A DNA stretch of 64,000 nt from Phytoseiulus persimilis (lineage: Eukaryota > Arthropoda > Arachnida > Mesostigmata > Phytoseiidae). Of the stretch, positions 10,922-23,900 are shown piece after piece. Below the pieces are notes generated by a model. It saw only the letters and a list, made by a program, of their open reading frames with translations, was not told the origin of the DNA and ran no database searches. The DNA lies in the NCBI GenBank assembly GCA_037576195.1, contig CM075103.1, forward strand, positions 2,976,001 through 3,040,000, given 5' to 3'. Within the stretch, counting starts at the first letter, position 1; each line of letters opens with the position of its first letter. The translations under genes were made by a program, and so were the position numbers.

Positions 10922-13900
10922 TCGCTAGTTGGATGTAAGAGAGATCGTGGAGAAAATCAAGAGGAACATCAGCTAGAGAACGATGGGACCCGACGGTGGA
11001 AACAGACGCCGGATAATGACAGTGCCACCGCAAATTAGAGTTCCGACCGACTCCGGGGAAGCGGTGAAGACTGATGCGAGTTTGAAGCTGATAAAAAGTG
11101 CCGGGATTTTAGGGGGCTCCGTGCTGCGATCCTGCGTAAGACCACTGAATTCGGAATTCATTTTAAGATCGAAACCGGAATTTTCCGCCACAACTCGAAT
11201 CACTTGTGGACCCCTTCTCTCCCTTCTTGGGTCACCTGTATTTTGGGGAACAGGGTGTCTGCACACTCCTGTGCCTATCCCACGCGATAGATGAGGAGCG
11301 TGTCTGTCACCGCATAACAGCGGAATTCTCAGCTGGAGTGGACTGGATCGAGTGCGAGAGCTCGGGCTGAGTCTTCATCAGGATTGACTGAGATACCGTA
11401 ACCGTATTCATTTCGGAGTTCCCTCGGATCTGGGCCTGCTCTCCACCAAACAAGAGGTGCGGAACCAGAATATACGTAGATTCCGATTCCCTCATCTCCC
11501 CTTTCGCTCCACACGACGGTATTATATCGGCTATTATTCGAGTCGAATGCCCCAACTGAGCTGCTCATCAGCCAATCATCTCAGTATAGCAGAACCGTGA
11601 ATCGGACTGGTTTGCTTGGAAAACTTTAGAAATGAACGCGGGCTCCACGAGGAAAGCTTCTCGGCGTACTCCCCCAACACGCTTGCTGAGAACCGTTTTA
11701 TCAGATAACGAATAGCCGGTTCGGTGATTGCATCTTTGACTGAACCAGCCAGGAAAACCAGCCAGGAGCCGACTGTCTTTACCATGACCTTTTCACGTGA
11801 TTCGGTGTCCGGCGCCATGAACCGACAAGCAGAGTCTTCCGACGCCCACGGAATATCCCTCGCTCCTTTCCTGCTTCCTTGGAATGCTATCTCCCTCCTC
11901 TGAGCATCGATGGATCCTGATCGCACCCCAGCCTCTGTCGACGGTGATTCTTCAGCGTCTGCATTTCCTCTCGCCATTATCCGGCGGCTCCCTGCCCGTC
12001 ACGGTAACTAATGTGTTTCTTATGATCGCTCCAGATGACGCGTTGCTATGAAGAGGCAGTGTCGTTCCCCTCTCCACGTTCAATATTCGAGGAGAACCGA
12101 TGTGCCGAAAAACACCGGTTTCGCGAAAGTTTTCCAGCATTATCAGACGCGAGGTCTCCCGATTCGAGCCCTTGCCCGTCGGAACCACAATGAACTTCCC
12201 GTGTCTCAGTTTCGAGTTGAACTTCCCTGACTGGCCATCTCTTCGCGCAGGTTAGGTGTCACCTGCCCGACGCACCCATGGCCGAACTTCGTCCTCTAGC
12301 ACTCCTCACGCGTAGGGAAACGACCAGAGATAGCTGCCCCAACTTAAGCCTTGACAGAGTGTAAACCATCTCTGAACAATGGTTGGCTGAGCGAATCTGT
12401 CCGAAGCGAAGCCGCGTGGAGCGCCAAGCATTTGGTTGGTTCTATCCGGACAACATCGGCTTGTCGTTTCCCGTATCGGGTAACCAGCTATACGCGTGCG
12501 CAATATGTCCTTGAGCAGGGCATCCGGCGAACGATTCCGCCGAACCCATCGACTTGGAAAGGATGCGCGCGCTGCGGTGGCGGCTTTCAGAAAGATTCGA
12601 CATTGAGGAGACTGGTGCGGCCAGTGATTTCTCAAGCGTTTGTATCTGTTTCCGCCGCCTCCGGGAATATTACGGTCTCGATCAGTCTTCGATTTTGGGT
12701 CGTTGCTATCAATTGGATCCAGGATCGCTGCTTTGTGGCCTAAATGAAGCAAGGCTCCGCCCTGGAGCGAATGCAGGAATTACATTCGCCAATCGATGAC
12801 CATCGAATCCATAGAGGCTTGGCTACGCGACGCGTGAGGAGTAAGAGAGGGCGAACTTCGGCCCTTCAGGGATCTTGCATCCAAGAGGCGGCCGTACGAG
12901 AGTCGGGCATCTGACAAGGTACCGTTGCACGCACACTCACGCTTCTCGGAGCTCACTGCCCAGACATCGTTCTGGAAAGTAGCCGCTCTTCGGTTCCGCT
13001 GAGATCAGAGTGACCTTTGAGGGTGCCTCGTTCCCGAATCCGGAACACTAGTTTTCAGCGACTCCATAGACCGTCCGATGAGGAATTCAAACTTGTTTAC
13101 GTTCAAGGAGGGCATTTCGCAGCGTTTCTTTCGTATCTGAGGTCATCAAATAATACAATCAGTTCGCATCAATCGCATTCATCTCCTCGGACCCCAAAAG
13201 AAGAGAGTGGGTGGGTTGGGAGGGGGGTATGAGCTCAAATCCGCCCTGGGCATCACGGGGGCTCGCCACGCCAATGTTTCGCTGCACGTCTCCAGCGTTG
13301 TTGGTCCGGGATCGATTCAGGCAGAGCCAGTCTCGAGAAACGGAGCTACGAAAGTCGCTCTTGGACTACGTCTGAAGAAAGCAAAACTAATGAACTTGAC
13401 TTGGTCATCTCGCGATGGGTTCGAACAGAGCCGTGATTCGAGCGGATCAGCATTACTACCAGTTGAGGATCCTGAGAAAATCCAGAACTTGAATCAGTCA
13501 CCCTAAATTCTACGACCCAAATAATTCACTCATTTCCATCATTTCTCCCGATAATTGCAAACAAAATTAGCCATAATCAGGTGTATAGGGTTGCAGTCGA
13601 TTAGGTTATGTTTAACTTCTGTTCCTCGCCCAACTATTACCAGATCTGCTGCACCCTGTGCTCTCGTATTACCTCAATCTCAACTGTTACAACCATCGGG
13701 CTGCATAACAGCAATGGCTGAGGGATAGGGTAAGATATGAAGGCTAACCAACACGGAGAATTGAAATGCAGCCCGCGAATAGGGAGTTGTTTTCCCGAGA
13801 GAGACGTTTTCACGGGAAAAAATTAGGTAAAGTTCTGGAAGCCTGAAAGAGTCGACTCTCCTTCGACCGCAAACGCAGCATCATACCAATCGAGTGGGAG

Positions 13901-16639
13901 GACGATCTCGGCAATTTTGAAGTTGATTGACGTCCCGCGAAGGTGTGGCTTGTTTTGCGTCAGCTCTCGCACGGTGCTCCACTTTGTTTCGCGATAGATT
14001 GCGCCGCTTTTTCAGGAAACTGCTCTTCGATACGAAGAGGTCCGTAAACTCATTCGGGGATCAAAACAACACTCGAGAGCTCCCTCTCGAGAGTAGATGA
14101 GACTGCGGAGAGGTTTGGCTTTGACGTCGCGAAACGAGCGGGTCGTCTTTGTGACACTCAAGCAGCAGCGGCAACTTGTCTGAACGATCTAATGCGTCTT
14201 TGATGCCGGGACGCGCAATCATCGTCCTGATGGCGGAGAATCATCGATATAACCGGTGTGTCGGAGGAGATGCTCCGACCGCGGTTCCTTCCTGGATCGT
14301 TGTGAGACACGCCATGCGATCCCTCGTGCCTCACTCGCTGTCGCTGTCACTCTAGACCAGTTTTCCGAACGTGGGCCATGGCGATCCAGCCGGGCGCAAC
14401 GATGCCGGGAAAATATCCGGCTTTCTCCATTCTGGGAAGTCCCCAATCTTGATCGTGCAATACTCATTTACATCACCCATCTGATTGATCGATAATAATT
14501 AGAGCATCGGATGGCCCTCTTGGGATTTTTTTTTTTCACCTATTCAAAGGGATGAGTCACCGCGCAAGATACGGTGGAGGAGCCATGGGAAAAAGAAAGT
14601 TGGGAACCACTGCCCCAGACCGAGCTGAACTGACCTAAATGGTTCGTCGGAGCTCATTAACATCCTGCGCTTCGACTCCTAACAAATGGTCGTCGCTGCT
14701 CAATAAAATCGAAATAATCTCCTCGGCGAGTGCAACGGGGTCTGGGACGATCTGAAATCCTGAGGAAAGCTCAAATCCATATGCGAGCTGGACGGAACGT
14801 GCGGCGGCACTCCGAGTCATGTGATGGACGCCGGTAGTGTCTCATCAAGAGAGAACGTCATTAGGTCGTAACGAGATTCCTCAGATTTTTTCGAAGTGCA
14901 ATCCGCCCTCGAAGCGATGGCACTCAGGAGAGAATTCCAATCCTTGAGGCCAACAACTCTCGGCTATCAGTGCCTCTAGGGCCCCGAAGGGAACGCTGCC
15001 TGGGAACTCATTTTGTGGAGAGGGTCCGCGAGCAGTTCTGGAGACGAACTGACATCTTCGTTCAACTGCGCCAACTATCATCCATCCTCGTCCCGGCTCC
15101 GCTCTGATCGGGCGCAGGAATTCTCCTGCGGCAGGTGGCTCAGAGGTCCGGTATCTGATTGCAACCACGATTCAGTTGCGTCGGTTCCTCGACACAAAGC
15201 AGGCTGTGATTTCTCCGATCCTCCTCCGCGTTGAACGCAAACGGGCTCTCCACGTTGATCATAAGAGTGAGATTTTCCGAATGAATGCTGGGTGTGAATT
15301 CGTTTGTTGAGGGGCATCGATGTTTCTCCCTGATGTCGCATGCTGTCGCCCGACCCAGAACAACAGAAAAAATCGGGGCACCCTTCCCTCCGGGTTAGTC
15401 TTGCGGCGGAGCTGAGGAGAACCCGCATCAGAAGGAGTCTATGAACTCGGGTCGAACGGAAACACTTCATCGAGGGCATCTCCTCTCAGAATCTCGGGAT
15501 CTGTGTGTGTACTTTCCGAGTGGAGAATTCTCAACGAGTTCAATGATTGTCGGAAAAGCCGTAGATATGAAACAATAACACTCGAAAGGTTGGAGGAGTT
15601 CAGCGCATCCGATCGAGACGGAGTATCGACATGAACCGATGAGCTGCCAGTCCGCTCGAGTGAGAGCTCCGACTCGGACCAGCGGTCTGCGTTCCTGGCA
15701 AGCAATAAGAACTCCTTGATGCTGCACAACACTGCTTTCGAACCACCGCCGCTGTGCTCATGGCCAAGCTCCCAGTTTGTGGGAGCCACACCACGAAGGC
15801 GATTGAGTAAGAAGAATGACCCGCAACGTAAAGCTATCCAGGACCCTAACGGAAACCTCGGGAAAATTCCGGCCGGAACAACAACAACGTCCGATAGAGT
15901 TCTTGCAGGCCTGATTCGGTTCCAAGTCCAACGAATGATACCTGAACATCTGCCATGTATATTGTCTGGGACAGAGAGTCAACAAGCGACGCTCGCTACC
16001 GTCGCCGTGAGAGGAGTCGTTTCAACTACACAATGGTTGCTGGGAAGAAGAATCGAGGGGGATGAGGTAATAACAGGAAAGACGAAAGAGAGGAAGCGAG
16101 GAAAAACTCTGAGTAAACAACAACGTATGAGCAACGAGGGGAAATCTACACAAACAAGCTAAGTGGCGACGGAGCGGCAATTGAACGAACGCACACAAAT
16201 ACGCCACAGTCACAGAAGACACACGCCACGGGTTGACTCCAGTGCTCACTCCGAGCAGCCCGCGGAGCCATACTGTATAAGATCGTGGGAGAGTAGCAGC
16301 TCCGCGAGGAATCACGACTTCTCCCCACAATCGAAGCCGACGGGCAGAGATGCGTTGTGGCAACGAGAAAGCCCAATACATTCGGACAGACAGTGATTCC
16401 GACGAGTCGAACTCCGATTTTCGCTGCGAGAGGATTTCGCACCGACCAGCAAGACTCTACCATCCATATCCAGGGTATTCGGGACACGGCCACGGGAGAT
16501 GCAGCGGAACGCTCCGCTCGCAGCTCGGAAGACGTGCGAGGCCAACTGCTGCGAACGAGTAAAAATACCCTAATTGGAGTGTAAGCGGTCAGACGGGGAA
16601 GCGGCTATCCCGTCGACATGGAGAATGACTCGCTCAACG

Positions 16640-16755
16640 GGGGCGGCGACGACGACGACGTTGACGGCGGCCAATATGCTTGCGGAGACGCTTAATATAC
16701 CACGGCGGCTACGACGACGATGGCAACGGCGACGGTGGCAGTAATTAATAGGAGC
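16640..16755 (+). repeat. GAC/GGC trinucleotide-rich tract
   Basis: Imperfect triplet repeats (GGCGACGACGACGACG, then GGCTACGACGACGATGGC). They could be a non-coding repeat or part of a GC-rich untranslated exon. No frame across it is convincing. Confidence 0.6.
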
Positions 16756-17387
16756 GACGGAAGGAAGGAAGGCATCAAGCGAGCCGCCGAGTCGACTCAG
16801 TGCAACGCAACAGCATCCAAAAGCAAGTCTAATCTCTGAGCCAGGGTTCAGCTGCACGTAGTATTTCGGAGGCTCAGTCTCGGGGCTTTTTTTTCCGACG
16901 GGAAAAGGCAGCAGCCGCAAACGATACTACCGGACAGAAATAGGCTGCAGGGGACGGCGAAGGCCTCGGAGGACGCGAGAGCCGCTTAACGGATCTTCAA
17001 CTCGGAACGCACGCGGCTGAATCAGTAATGCATGTGAGATCGTGCACATCTTTCAAGCTCCAGTCCCACGTATGTCTTCGCTCATTTCGAAGCATGAGAC
17101 TGGCTCGTTGCCAGGAATAGAGATAGTACTCCGATCGGGCCACGGCTCGGCTTCCACGGATGCGAAAAAAAATCGGCAGAGGATATCTCAACGACTTTTG
17201 TTTCTTCGGTGCTTCTACAGAAGTTTGAGCTTCTGTTCGCTCAGAATCTCACCTTCGAGAGCTCTGAAATCACGCTCAGTCACAGAACGAGGAACTGAAG
17301 GGATTATCTGGACTGTTCGACTCTCAACTCGTTCCACAGCGGGACCTGAATCGTTTTGTCCCGTCGCTGGTGATGAGCGTGCTCTCA

Positions 17388-17404
17388 GGGGGGGGGGGGG
17401 GGGG
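17388..17404 (+). repeat. G homopolymer, 17 bases
   Basis: Uninterrupted run of G on the plus strand. Confidence 0.95.
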
Positions 17405-18279
17405 CGCTTTGCGACTCGGGCGATTCCGCGACCCATTCCATTTGAGGGCTTGATATTTACATCGAGCGCGCTATCTGTGGAGCCTCGCACGCGATATTGC
17501 ATCTCCGCTCTTCCATACCCTCCTACCATGTCCTTTGCCGGCCATTTAAAAGAGATTTTTGGCTCCACCTCTTCCAGCTCGGGAGACGGAAACGCTGAAT
17601 GAGTTCAGCAATCGCATTATAATATGAGGATTGAGTGTTGAACTTGTTCGAACCTTCGCCGAGGGCGACGCCCCAGCCATGAGTCGACCAACGGCGCCTC
17701 TGAGCTCATGAGATAGTGCACCATGCTGTTGAATGTTGGAAACGATCTCGACACCGAACAACTCTGGAATAGCGGTCTCGCCCAAAGCATCGTCGCCGTG
17801 AGCGCGCTGTTCTCGCACGCGTCTCCAACGCGTTACTCTCTGCCGAAGGCCCTACGAGATCAGAGGTCCCGAGGGAGGGAAGCGACACAGAGCAACGGAA
17901 TACAACTAAAATCCTGAAGTTGGTGACTGCTTTGCGGGATCACCCAAATCATTCGAGTGACATTGAAAGCGGCCATCGCATGGAACGTCTTCGGGTCGTA
18001 CAGGAGCGGAATCGACCTGCTCTGCCGGGGGATCTTTTCGGTATCCGGTACCAAATCGGTCCTCCGGCGTTGGGGGCTGTTTAAGCCTCCTGCAGCTGGT
18101 CGTGAGAAATTGCAGCGCCTATGCAGCCTGCGTCCGGCAAGGAGACCAGCTAGATGCGCCGCACCAACTCGATGCGGAAACGCGGTGGATGTTGGAAGCA
18201 GAAGAGCAATTATGCTCGACTTCTCAGATTTCAGTGGAATCGGTGACTGAGACGTGACATGCTTGAAGTGAGTGAGCCT

Positions 18280-18295
18280 GGGGGGGGGGGGGGGG
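18280..18295 (+). repeat. G homopolymer, 16 bases
   Basis: Uninterrupted run of G on the plus strand. Confidence 0.95.
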
Positions 18296-19300
18296 AGGCG
18301 TCTTTAATCAAGGAGCGGTCCGGATTTAGACGTCCCTGAAGATTTTGGGATCCCAGATAACGACCGGTACCGCGTCTGGGGAGATTGTTGGGGAGTACAT
18401 TGGTAGAATGATGAATCCGCTTTCGGCGTTGTTCCCTACGACGTAAACGGAGCTCCAGGTCCGGCATGATCTTCATTGGTGAGATCTCTGATAAGTCCTG
18501 GACATCCGAGGAGAACTGGAAGAACAAATTGATGTCGGCCGTCAAGCAGGAATACCGACGAAAATATTGGTATCGTATTTCTCGTTCCTCTCATTAGCCT
18601 TCTGAGTCGTCAAGATCTGACGCTAAACGCAAGCAGATGTGTTTTGGGTTTTTAGAGCTTTGAAGAAGCACATAAGCCAAAATGATCATCATTGATCAAC
18701 CATTTCTCGTCCAACAGCACCGATAAAATAGGTCCTGGAAAGCTGGCGTGGTAGGACTACTGGGCTGCTATAACTTGAACGCATCCTAAACTGTCTCGGA
18801 CTCCGAGTTTCGCAGACCAAAACTCGGAATAACGGTCGCCCCCCACCCTACCCCCGATTTCGGACTCTGCGAAACTTCCGGAACTCTGGTGGGCTCTTCC
18901 TTCTTCTTCTCCTCAAACGGCGGAGCTTGCGCGAGGTTTTGGAGGCAGCGGTTAGTGATTGAGCTCAGGACAGCACCCTAATCGCTCACTTCACACATTA
19001 TGGGTTTCTCAATAGTGAGGGCGGCCCAGTGGCCATCCCGAGGGAGCAACCCGTGTCCGTTTACGCCGATGGGATCGCGGATATTTTCACCTACCTCCCA
19101 ATGATTGTGTGGCTGCGTTGCTCGGCCGTCGCCGTTGCGTGATGTTCCGCGTAGCATCCTCAATGCAATGGATTGCAATTGGACTTCCCTCACTGAGGTT
19201 CTTCGAGCCCGCATCGTCAAACTGTGCTTCCCGGGCGATCTCAGTCCCATGTTCGATGTCGCCAGCAGAGTTCCCCAGGAGCGAGAATAAATGTTTACAG

Positions 19301-19533
19301 TCCAAGGTTTCACCCCACGCGAAATAGTTGTACCCACACATCCCGAAAAAAAAAACTCAAAGCAGCCCATTTCACCCTCGGGCACGCTCAAATTTTTCGA
19401 GTACGGCGACTTGGATCCTGAGCAGATATTGAGTGCTGGAGAAATGCTTGCTAACTGGAAGCAGCGTGCTCGTACCCGTGAAACTCACATTCTCGGAGCA
19501 AGTTTCCCCCTGAGAGAACGAACGACAAGTTGA
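19301..19533 (+). CDS. Possible terminal exon of an unknown protein
   Basis: I do not recognise this protein. A good acceptor (TGTTTACAG, ending 19300) is followed by a frame of about 77 codons ending in TGA at 19531-19533. The product would be charged and contain FEYGDLDPEQ and MLANWKQRARTRE. Just past the stop, another frame carries a short Cys/His cluster (CLACGQAACRYAKHLHPQ, about 19560-19627). It would join the same reading frame if one base near 19533 were absent. Upstream, at 18967-19290, two further plus-strand frames are open. This could be a spliced gene end, a decayed transposon gene, or chance. The GST promoter lies about 400 bp downstream. Confidence 0.2.
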
Positions 19534-19958
19534 CAAGTCGGATACAAGCGACTTTCGTATAAAGTGTTTGGCATGCGGTCAGGCTGCGTGCCGTTACGCC
19601 AAGCACTTGCATCCTCAGCAGTCAAGCTGACGGAAGGACAGGAGAGGAGGCCAAGGTCGAAGAATGTGACTCGGACGTGGCGGACTCTCCACACATTCCT
19701 CCCGAATTTTGTGCTAGATTTTCGGCACGAGTTCGGTTACCCCTGGTTGCCACGCAAGCCCCGCTGCTGACGGGTACCACGCCAATGCCTTGTATAGTTC
19801 GGTTGCTAACAATCGAAGACCGTCTTGTTCCTATCTTTCATTAGATGTTATAGTCTGGTTGTAATGCGGGATTCGGCGTCATGGATTCGGAGTCGGGGAA
19901 AGGCAGAGCATTTGCCTGTTTCTGCAACGCTCTACGCGCTCACGCTCACGTCAGTGCA

Positions 19959-19970
19959 TGCGCATGCGCG
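19959..19970 (+). promoter_or_regulatory. NRF-1/ewg-type palindromic site upstream of the GST
   Basis: TGCGCATGCGCG fits the YGCGCAYGCGCR consensus known for NRF-1 and its insect relative erect wing. An arthropod-initiator-like TCAGTG lies eight bases before it at 19951, and the GST start codon is 123 bp downstream of the site. Use as a promoter element is inference. Confidence 0.4.
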
Positions 19971-20092
19971 GCTGTCCTCTCTCGAGGCTTGTTGTGTTGT
20001 GCTACCTTGGGACCGGCCGCTGTTCTGCTACCCACCGGTCCGAGAAACGTTTTTTCCGTGTAGTTAATTGGGAATTGTTGTTTCCACTCGAC

Positions 20093-20776
20093 ATGGCGAA
20101 GTTGGTGCACGGATATTGGGAGATCCGAGGTCTCGGCCAACCCATACGACTGCTGCTTGCGTACGTGGGAGCAGACTACGAAGACAAGCGCTACTACACG
20201 GGACCAGCGCCCGACTACGACAAGTCTGACTGGCTCGCCGAGAAGTTCAAGCTGGGTCTCGATTTCCCCAATTTGCCTTATCTCATCGATGGCGATGTGA
20301 AGCTTACGCAGACTCACGCGATCATGCGTTACCTGAGCAGAAAATACAAGCTGACCGGTACCGACGAAAACGAAACTATCCGCTGCGAAATCGCTGAGCA
20401 GCAACTGGCCGATCTTCGCGGACTACTGGTACGCCTGTCGTACTCGCCGGCCGAGAAGTTCGAGCAGATGAAGCCGACTGCTGCTGATATGATGAAAAAA
20501 ACGCTGACAGCCTTCTCGGAATTCCTCGGCGACCGCGCGTGGATGGCTGGCGACCGCTTGACCTACGCGGATTTTCTCTGTTACGAGATATTCTTCCAGG
20601 CGCATGTCTTCGACAAAGACTTGTTCGAAGGACTGGATAACTTGGTCGCGTACAATAAGCGATTCGAAGCGCTCCCCACCATTTCCACCTACATGAGCTC
20701 GGACAAGTTCATCAAGTGGCCTTTCAACAACAACATGGCTACCTTCGGCTCGAGAACCACTCCCTGTCCCTTCTGA
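20093..20776 (+). CDS. Glutathione S-transferase, mu class, intronless, 227 aa
   Basis: A cytosolic enzyme that conjugates glutathione to electrophiles, often linked to detoxification of xenobiotics and pesticides in mites and ticks. The N-terminal thioredoxin-like domain (about 1-85) has GYWEIRGLGQPIR with the catalytic Tyr8. It also has NLPYLIDG, containing the cis-proline of the glutathione site, and TQTHAIMRYL where QS-AI is usual. The helical domain (about 90-210) carries the folding motif DRLTYADF. Length and motifs match mu-class enzymes. I chose the ATG at 20093 because mu proteins begin with a few residues before GYW. The upstream in-frame extension to 19958 is rich in Arg and Cys and looks like leader. 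The coding region is one exon. A mirror frame on the minus strand is a shadow. Confidence 0.97.
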   Translation: MAKLVHGYWEIRGLGQPIRLLLAYVGADYEDKRYYTGPAPDYDKSDWLAEKFKLGLDFPNLPYLIDGDVKLTQTHAIMRYLSRKYKLTGTDENETIRCEIAEQQLADLRGLLVRLSYSPAEKFEQMKPTAADMMKKTLTAFSEFLGDRAWMAGDRLTYADFLCYEIFFQAHVFDKDLFEGLDNLVAYNKRFEALPTISTYMSSDKFIKWPFNNNMATFGSRTTPCPF

Positions 20777-20788
20777 AAACTGTGATCG

Positions 20789-20803
20789 CCCCCCCCCCCC
20801 CCC
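20789..20803 (+). repeat. C homopolymer in the GST 3' untranslated region
   Basis: Fifteen C residues begin 13 bases after the GST stop codon and would appear as poly(C) in the mRNA. Confidence 0.95.
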
Positions 20804-20860
20804 AAATACGCAGTCTCGATATCCGGCATGGATTGTGTGTCCATTTCCATTCGAGCAGTG

Positions 20861-20866
20861 AATAAA
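20861..20866 (+). terminator. Polyadenylation signal AATAAA of the GST gene
   Basis: Canonical hexamer 85 bp after the GST stop codon. It predicts a very short 3' untranslated region. Confidence 0.7.
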
Positions 20867-20939
20867 TGGATCGATGAACATTATTTGCTGAACCGATTCG
20901 TTCTCTTGGCTTGAAACATCTTTAGCTAGCATTTCGAGA

Positions 20940-23900
20940 GGTAGTCTACCGAGCGCGGGACGGGAGACACTGTTCCGAGCCGTTCCCGCTCATTTCGGGA
21001 GCACCCACATATCATCGAGGTAGCAATCGATCAACGTTCCCCATGGATCAACTCCCGATCATCAAAACGGATAGGGAAACTTGACAGAATACATGAATAA
21101 CGCGTATCGCGTATCCTTGATTTGCCTCGTTAGCCCAATGCCCAAGAGAATCCCAATGCTTCCAATTCATGCGGACGGGTTCCCTTTCCACTGAAAACGA
21201 GTAGAGGCTGCTCGCAGCGGACAGGAATCGGTTGGTCTCGTTTGCTTCGGAAGGGGCGAGCCGTTCGCGGATCGTCTCGATGGGATGATATCACATGACG
21301 TTCACGCACGCAACGCGGCGAGAACGGACTTTCCGAGCTGCTCTTCCTCAATACTTACTGGCAAGGCTCAGCCATCGGTACAAACCTTGCTGCGTGCGAT
21401 ACAGTTGTTGAAATCCACCGAGGAAGATAGGAATTGAATGAATGATTAGGAACATCGCATACCTTGGCATGACGGAGCATTCTCCCTCGGGAGACGGAAG
21501 CGAGAGACCCGAAAAGCTTCACCGAAACACTGGACCTGCTGGCGAGTGGTTTTAGAATTCACAGGCAGGTGATAACGCTCTGCAATGACTGAGGAATGTC
21601 GTGACTTCGAGCGATCAACATCTGGCCGCTGAGATTGCCGTCGAATCGTTCGGGACTTCCATCTTGGGACCCGCCATTAGGAGCGCCCGCGATGAATTGG
21701 GAATTCCATTACTTTTTTTAATATAGGCCCCATCCGCGTCGTCGGAGCTGTCGAGCAGCACCGATAACTCGCGTTGTGGCGTCTCGGCTACTGCGTTATC
21801 GGAGGAGCTCAAGTTGGTTCTGAGTATAAAGTAGAATCACGCTCGTCGTCGTGCCTCCGCAGCGCTCTGCTCCGACGGAGAGAATCAAAGAAAGTGGATC
21901 CCTTCAATCTCCCGTGGTGGAAGATATTATCTTTTGTGAGAACATTCGGAGTTCCGTCTACTGCCTTTCTTTCCATCATGGTATTCGGTCGAGGCTACGA
22001 GAACCCATGAGAGCAGAAAATTCTCAACCCACTTCGGAATTCCTTTTCGCAGCGACCAGAGCTTCCCGACGAGGGGAGCACGCTACTGCACATTTCCCGT
22101 CCCCGTATTGGTTTCCTATGAAAAATGCGTAATCTTATCTCCTCAGTGTCATCGTTTCACTCATTCCTCCTCCTGCGGCGGAGGGATTTGAGGGATCTCT
22201 TGAAGGCGTCGTTGCTCATCTGAGCCGGCTACACCCAGATATAATGCTGCTAGAAGTTCTCCTCTTTCTTTTTGAGCACAACTTGTGCCGCCGTCGCTTC
22301 TGCTGGTGCCATCCTGTGTATTCGCGGTGATAAATCTCCTTCGGCCGTTGTTGGTTTTCCTCCGTCCCGTTTGTCCCCGAGCAGCCATTCTGAAGCTATT
22401 ATTTAAGCGTCATAGTTGCAAAGAGCTAAGGCTCCGTTGCTCTTCTGCCATTGTGGTGGTTCCATTTTTTAGCTTCCTCACAAGCCTCGCCGAGCCCGCC
22501 AGGACTTTCCAACGCGAGCTCAGGTGCCCCCCCAGCCGTTCAGCCGCAGAATCCGCGTCGCGATCACGCTCCACCACTCGATGGGATACGCAGTCGGAAA
22601 CAATAGAAGCGATGCAGAGCGAGTCCCCAGCTCGAACTCAGGAGGTGAAGTCATTGAATCTATTCCGCGCAACGGAGCAGGGCTCTGTTGGCATGGCGGG
22701 CGAGCCGGCGGAAGATAGCGGAGTTTGCGCCGCGTTTAACCGTCATTAACGATCGAGGTCATATCGCGGCGCGTGCGGAGCCACGGTGAGGAGAGCTGTG
22801 CCTCGCTCTCTGGATTGCTCACAGTCATATACGCAGTCGAATCGAGTCTCATTCGAGTGAATCGACTCGACTCGACATGATGAGCGAGGAAACCATGCGC
22901 AAGATCGGCTATCTTGCCAGAACAGCCCAAACTCTCAGAGGTCGTCCAGGACGGCGAAGTCCAGGGTAGAACATTCTCTCGGCTAGCGAATGAGTCGAAC
23001 TTACAAGTGTAAATAAATGGCTCAGGATAGATGACTCTGCTCGGAGATTCCGCATCGGATTTCTCGTCGGAAAATATTCTCAAAACGACAGAGCCCCATG
23101 TGGTAAACATTCTGCGAACGCTCTGCGAGATCGAGCTTTACGAGGATACTTGACAAAAACATCAAAATTGAACCCTAGCACTCCGCCGAATAGGACCTAT
23201 TTCCGCATGATCGTTTCGTCCTGGGACCCTTGACGCGGGGCTTTTCAGAATCCTTTCGAAGTTGCCTAGGGTTGCTTCTGGACGAAGTTACCAGTGTTCG
23301 ACCTCATGGAGCTGCACCGTCTCGGAATACGCTGCGCTCATTCTTTCCGGTCGGGAAATCGATGCATATCCTCTGGAGCCGGAAAGCGTGTTCACTTGTT
23401 AGACGAGTGAACGATGGACGAGAGTGAGGAACTCGCAGGGTTCGTTCGGAGCTCAGAGAACCTTTGCTGTATAAAGCATCCGATAATGTCCGAAGCGTCC
23501 AGGCAGAGTAGTTTCAGGTCGTGCTCTCAGCGAAAGGGACACATTATCATGAATACCCGATAGAGAGGCGGTTCGGTCAGAACGAGATGACTTCTTGGCC
23601 GCCAGACCAGCGGGAAGACCAGAGGAGTGTAGGAGCAGGGTAAAGTTCGCCGTTCTGCCAATGTGGTATTCAGATCGACCAACGATGGTCGCTCCATGGG
23701 GAAGGGCTCCGGTTCCGGGTCAGAGGACTCGGCGGATTCTCCTGGAGAACGAGAATTGAAACGAATGCGAGAGCAGGGCAAGCTGGACGGGAAAACCGGA
23801 TTCTGCGGCGATTTGCGGTGATCCCCCGGTGCGGTTCAGTGCTGTTCTTCGATCACAGAATCGACCACAGGCGACCGTGGACCCATACCCACCGAGGTGA

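Larger units (their letters stand above)
5891..18960. other. 13-kb region without a confident gene
   Basis: Open frames of 60-160 codons occur on both strands and overlap each other (for example minus 6302-6778, minus 7030-7395, plus 12351-12743). None shows a recognisable domain, membrane pattern or consistent splice chain. The region holds long G runs at 10904, 17388 and 18280 and a GAC/GGC-rich tract near 16640-16755 of the kind found in arthropod 5' untranslated exons. At 13500-14100 there is a relatively AT-rich stretch with no long frame. I see no RNA gene. Confidence 0.35.

Noticed and set aside
19958-20092. Upstream in-frame extension of the GST
   Set aside because: Composition is unlike a GST, it starts inside the promoter-like palindrome, and family members begin close to the GYW motif.
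20423-20932. 169-codon minus-strand frame
   Set aside because: Shadow of the GST coding sequence.
22285-22749. Hydrophobic plus-strand frame of 154 codons
   Set aside because: Segments are Pro/Arg-rich between hydrophobic stretches, there is no family resemblance, and the minus strand is equally open.
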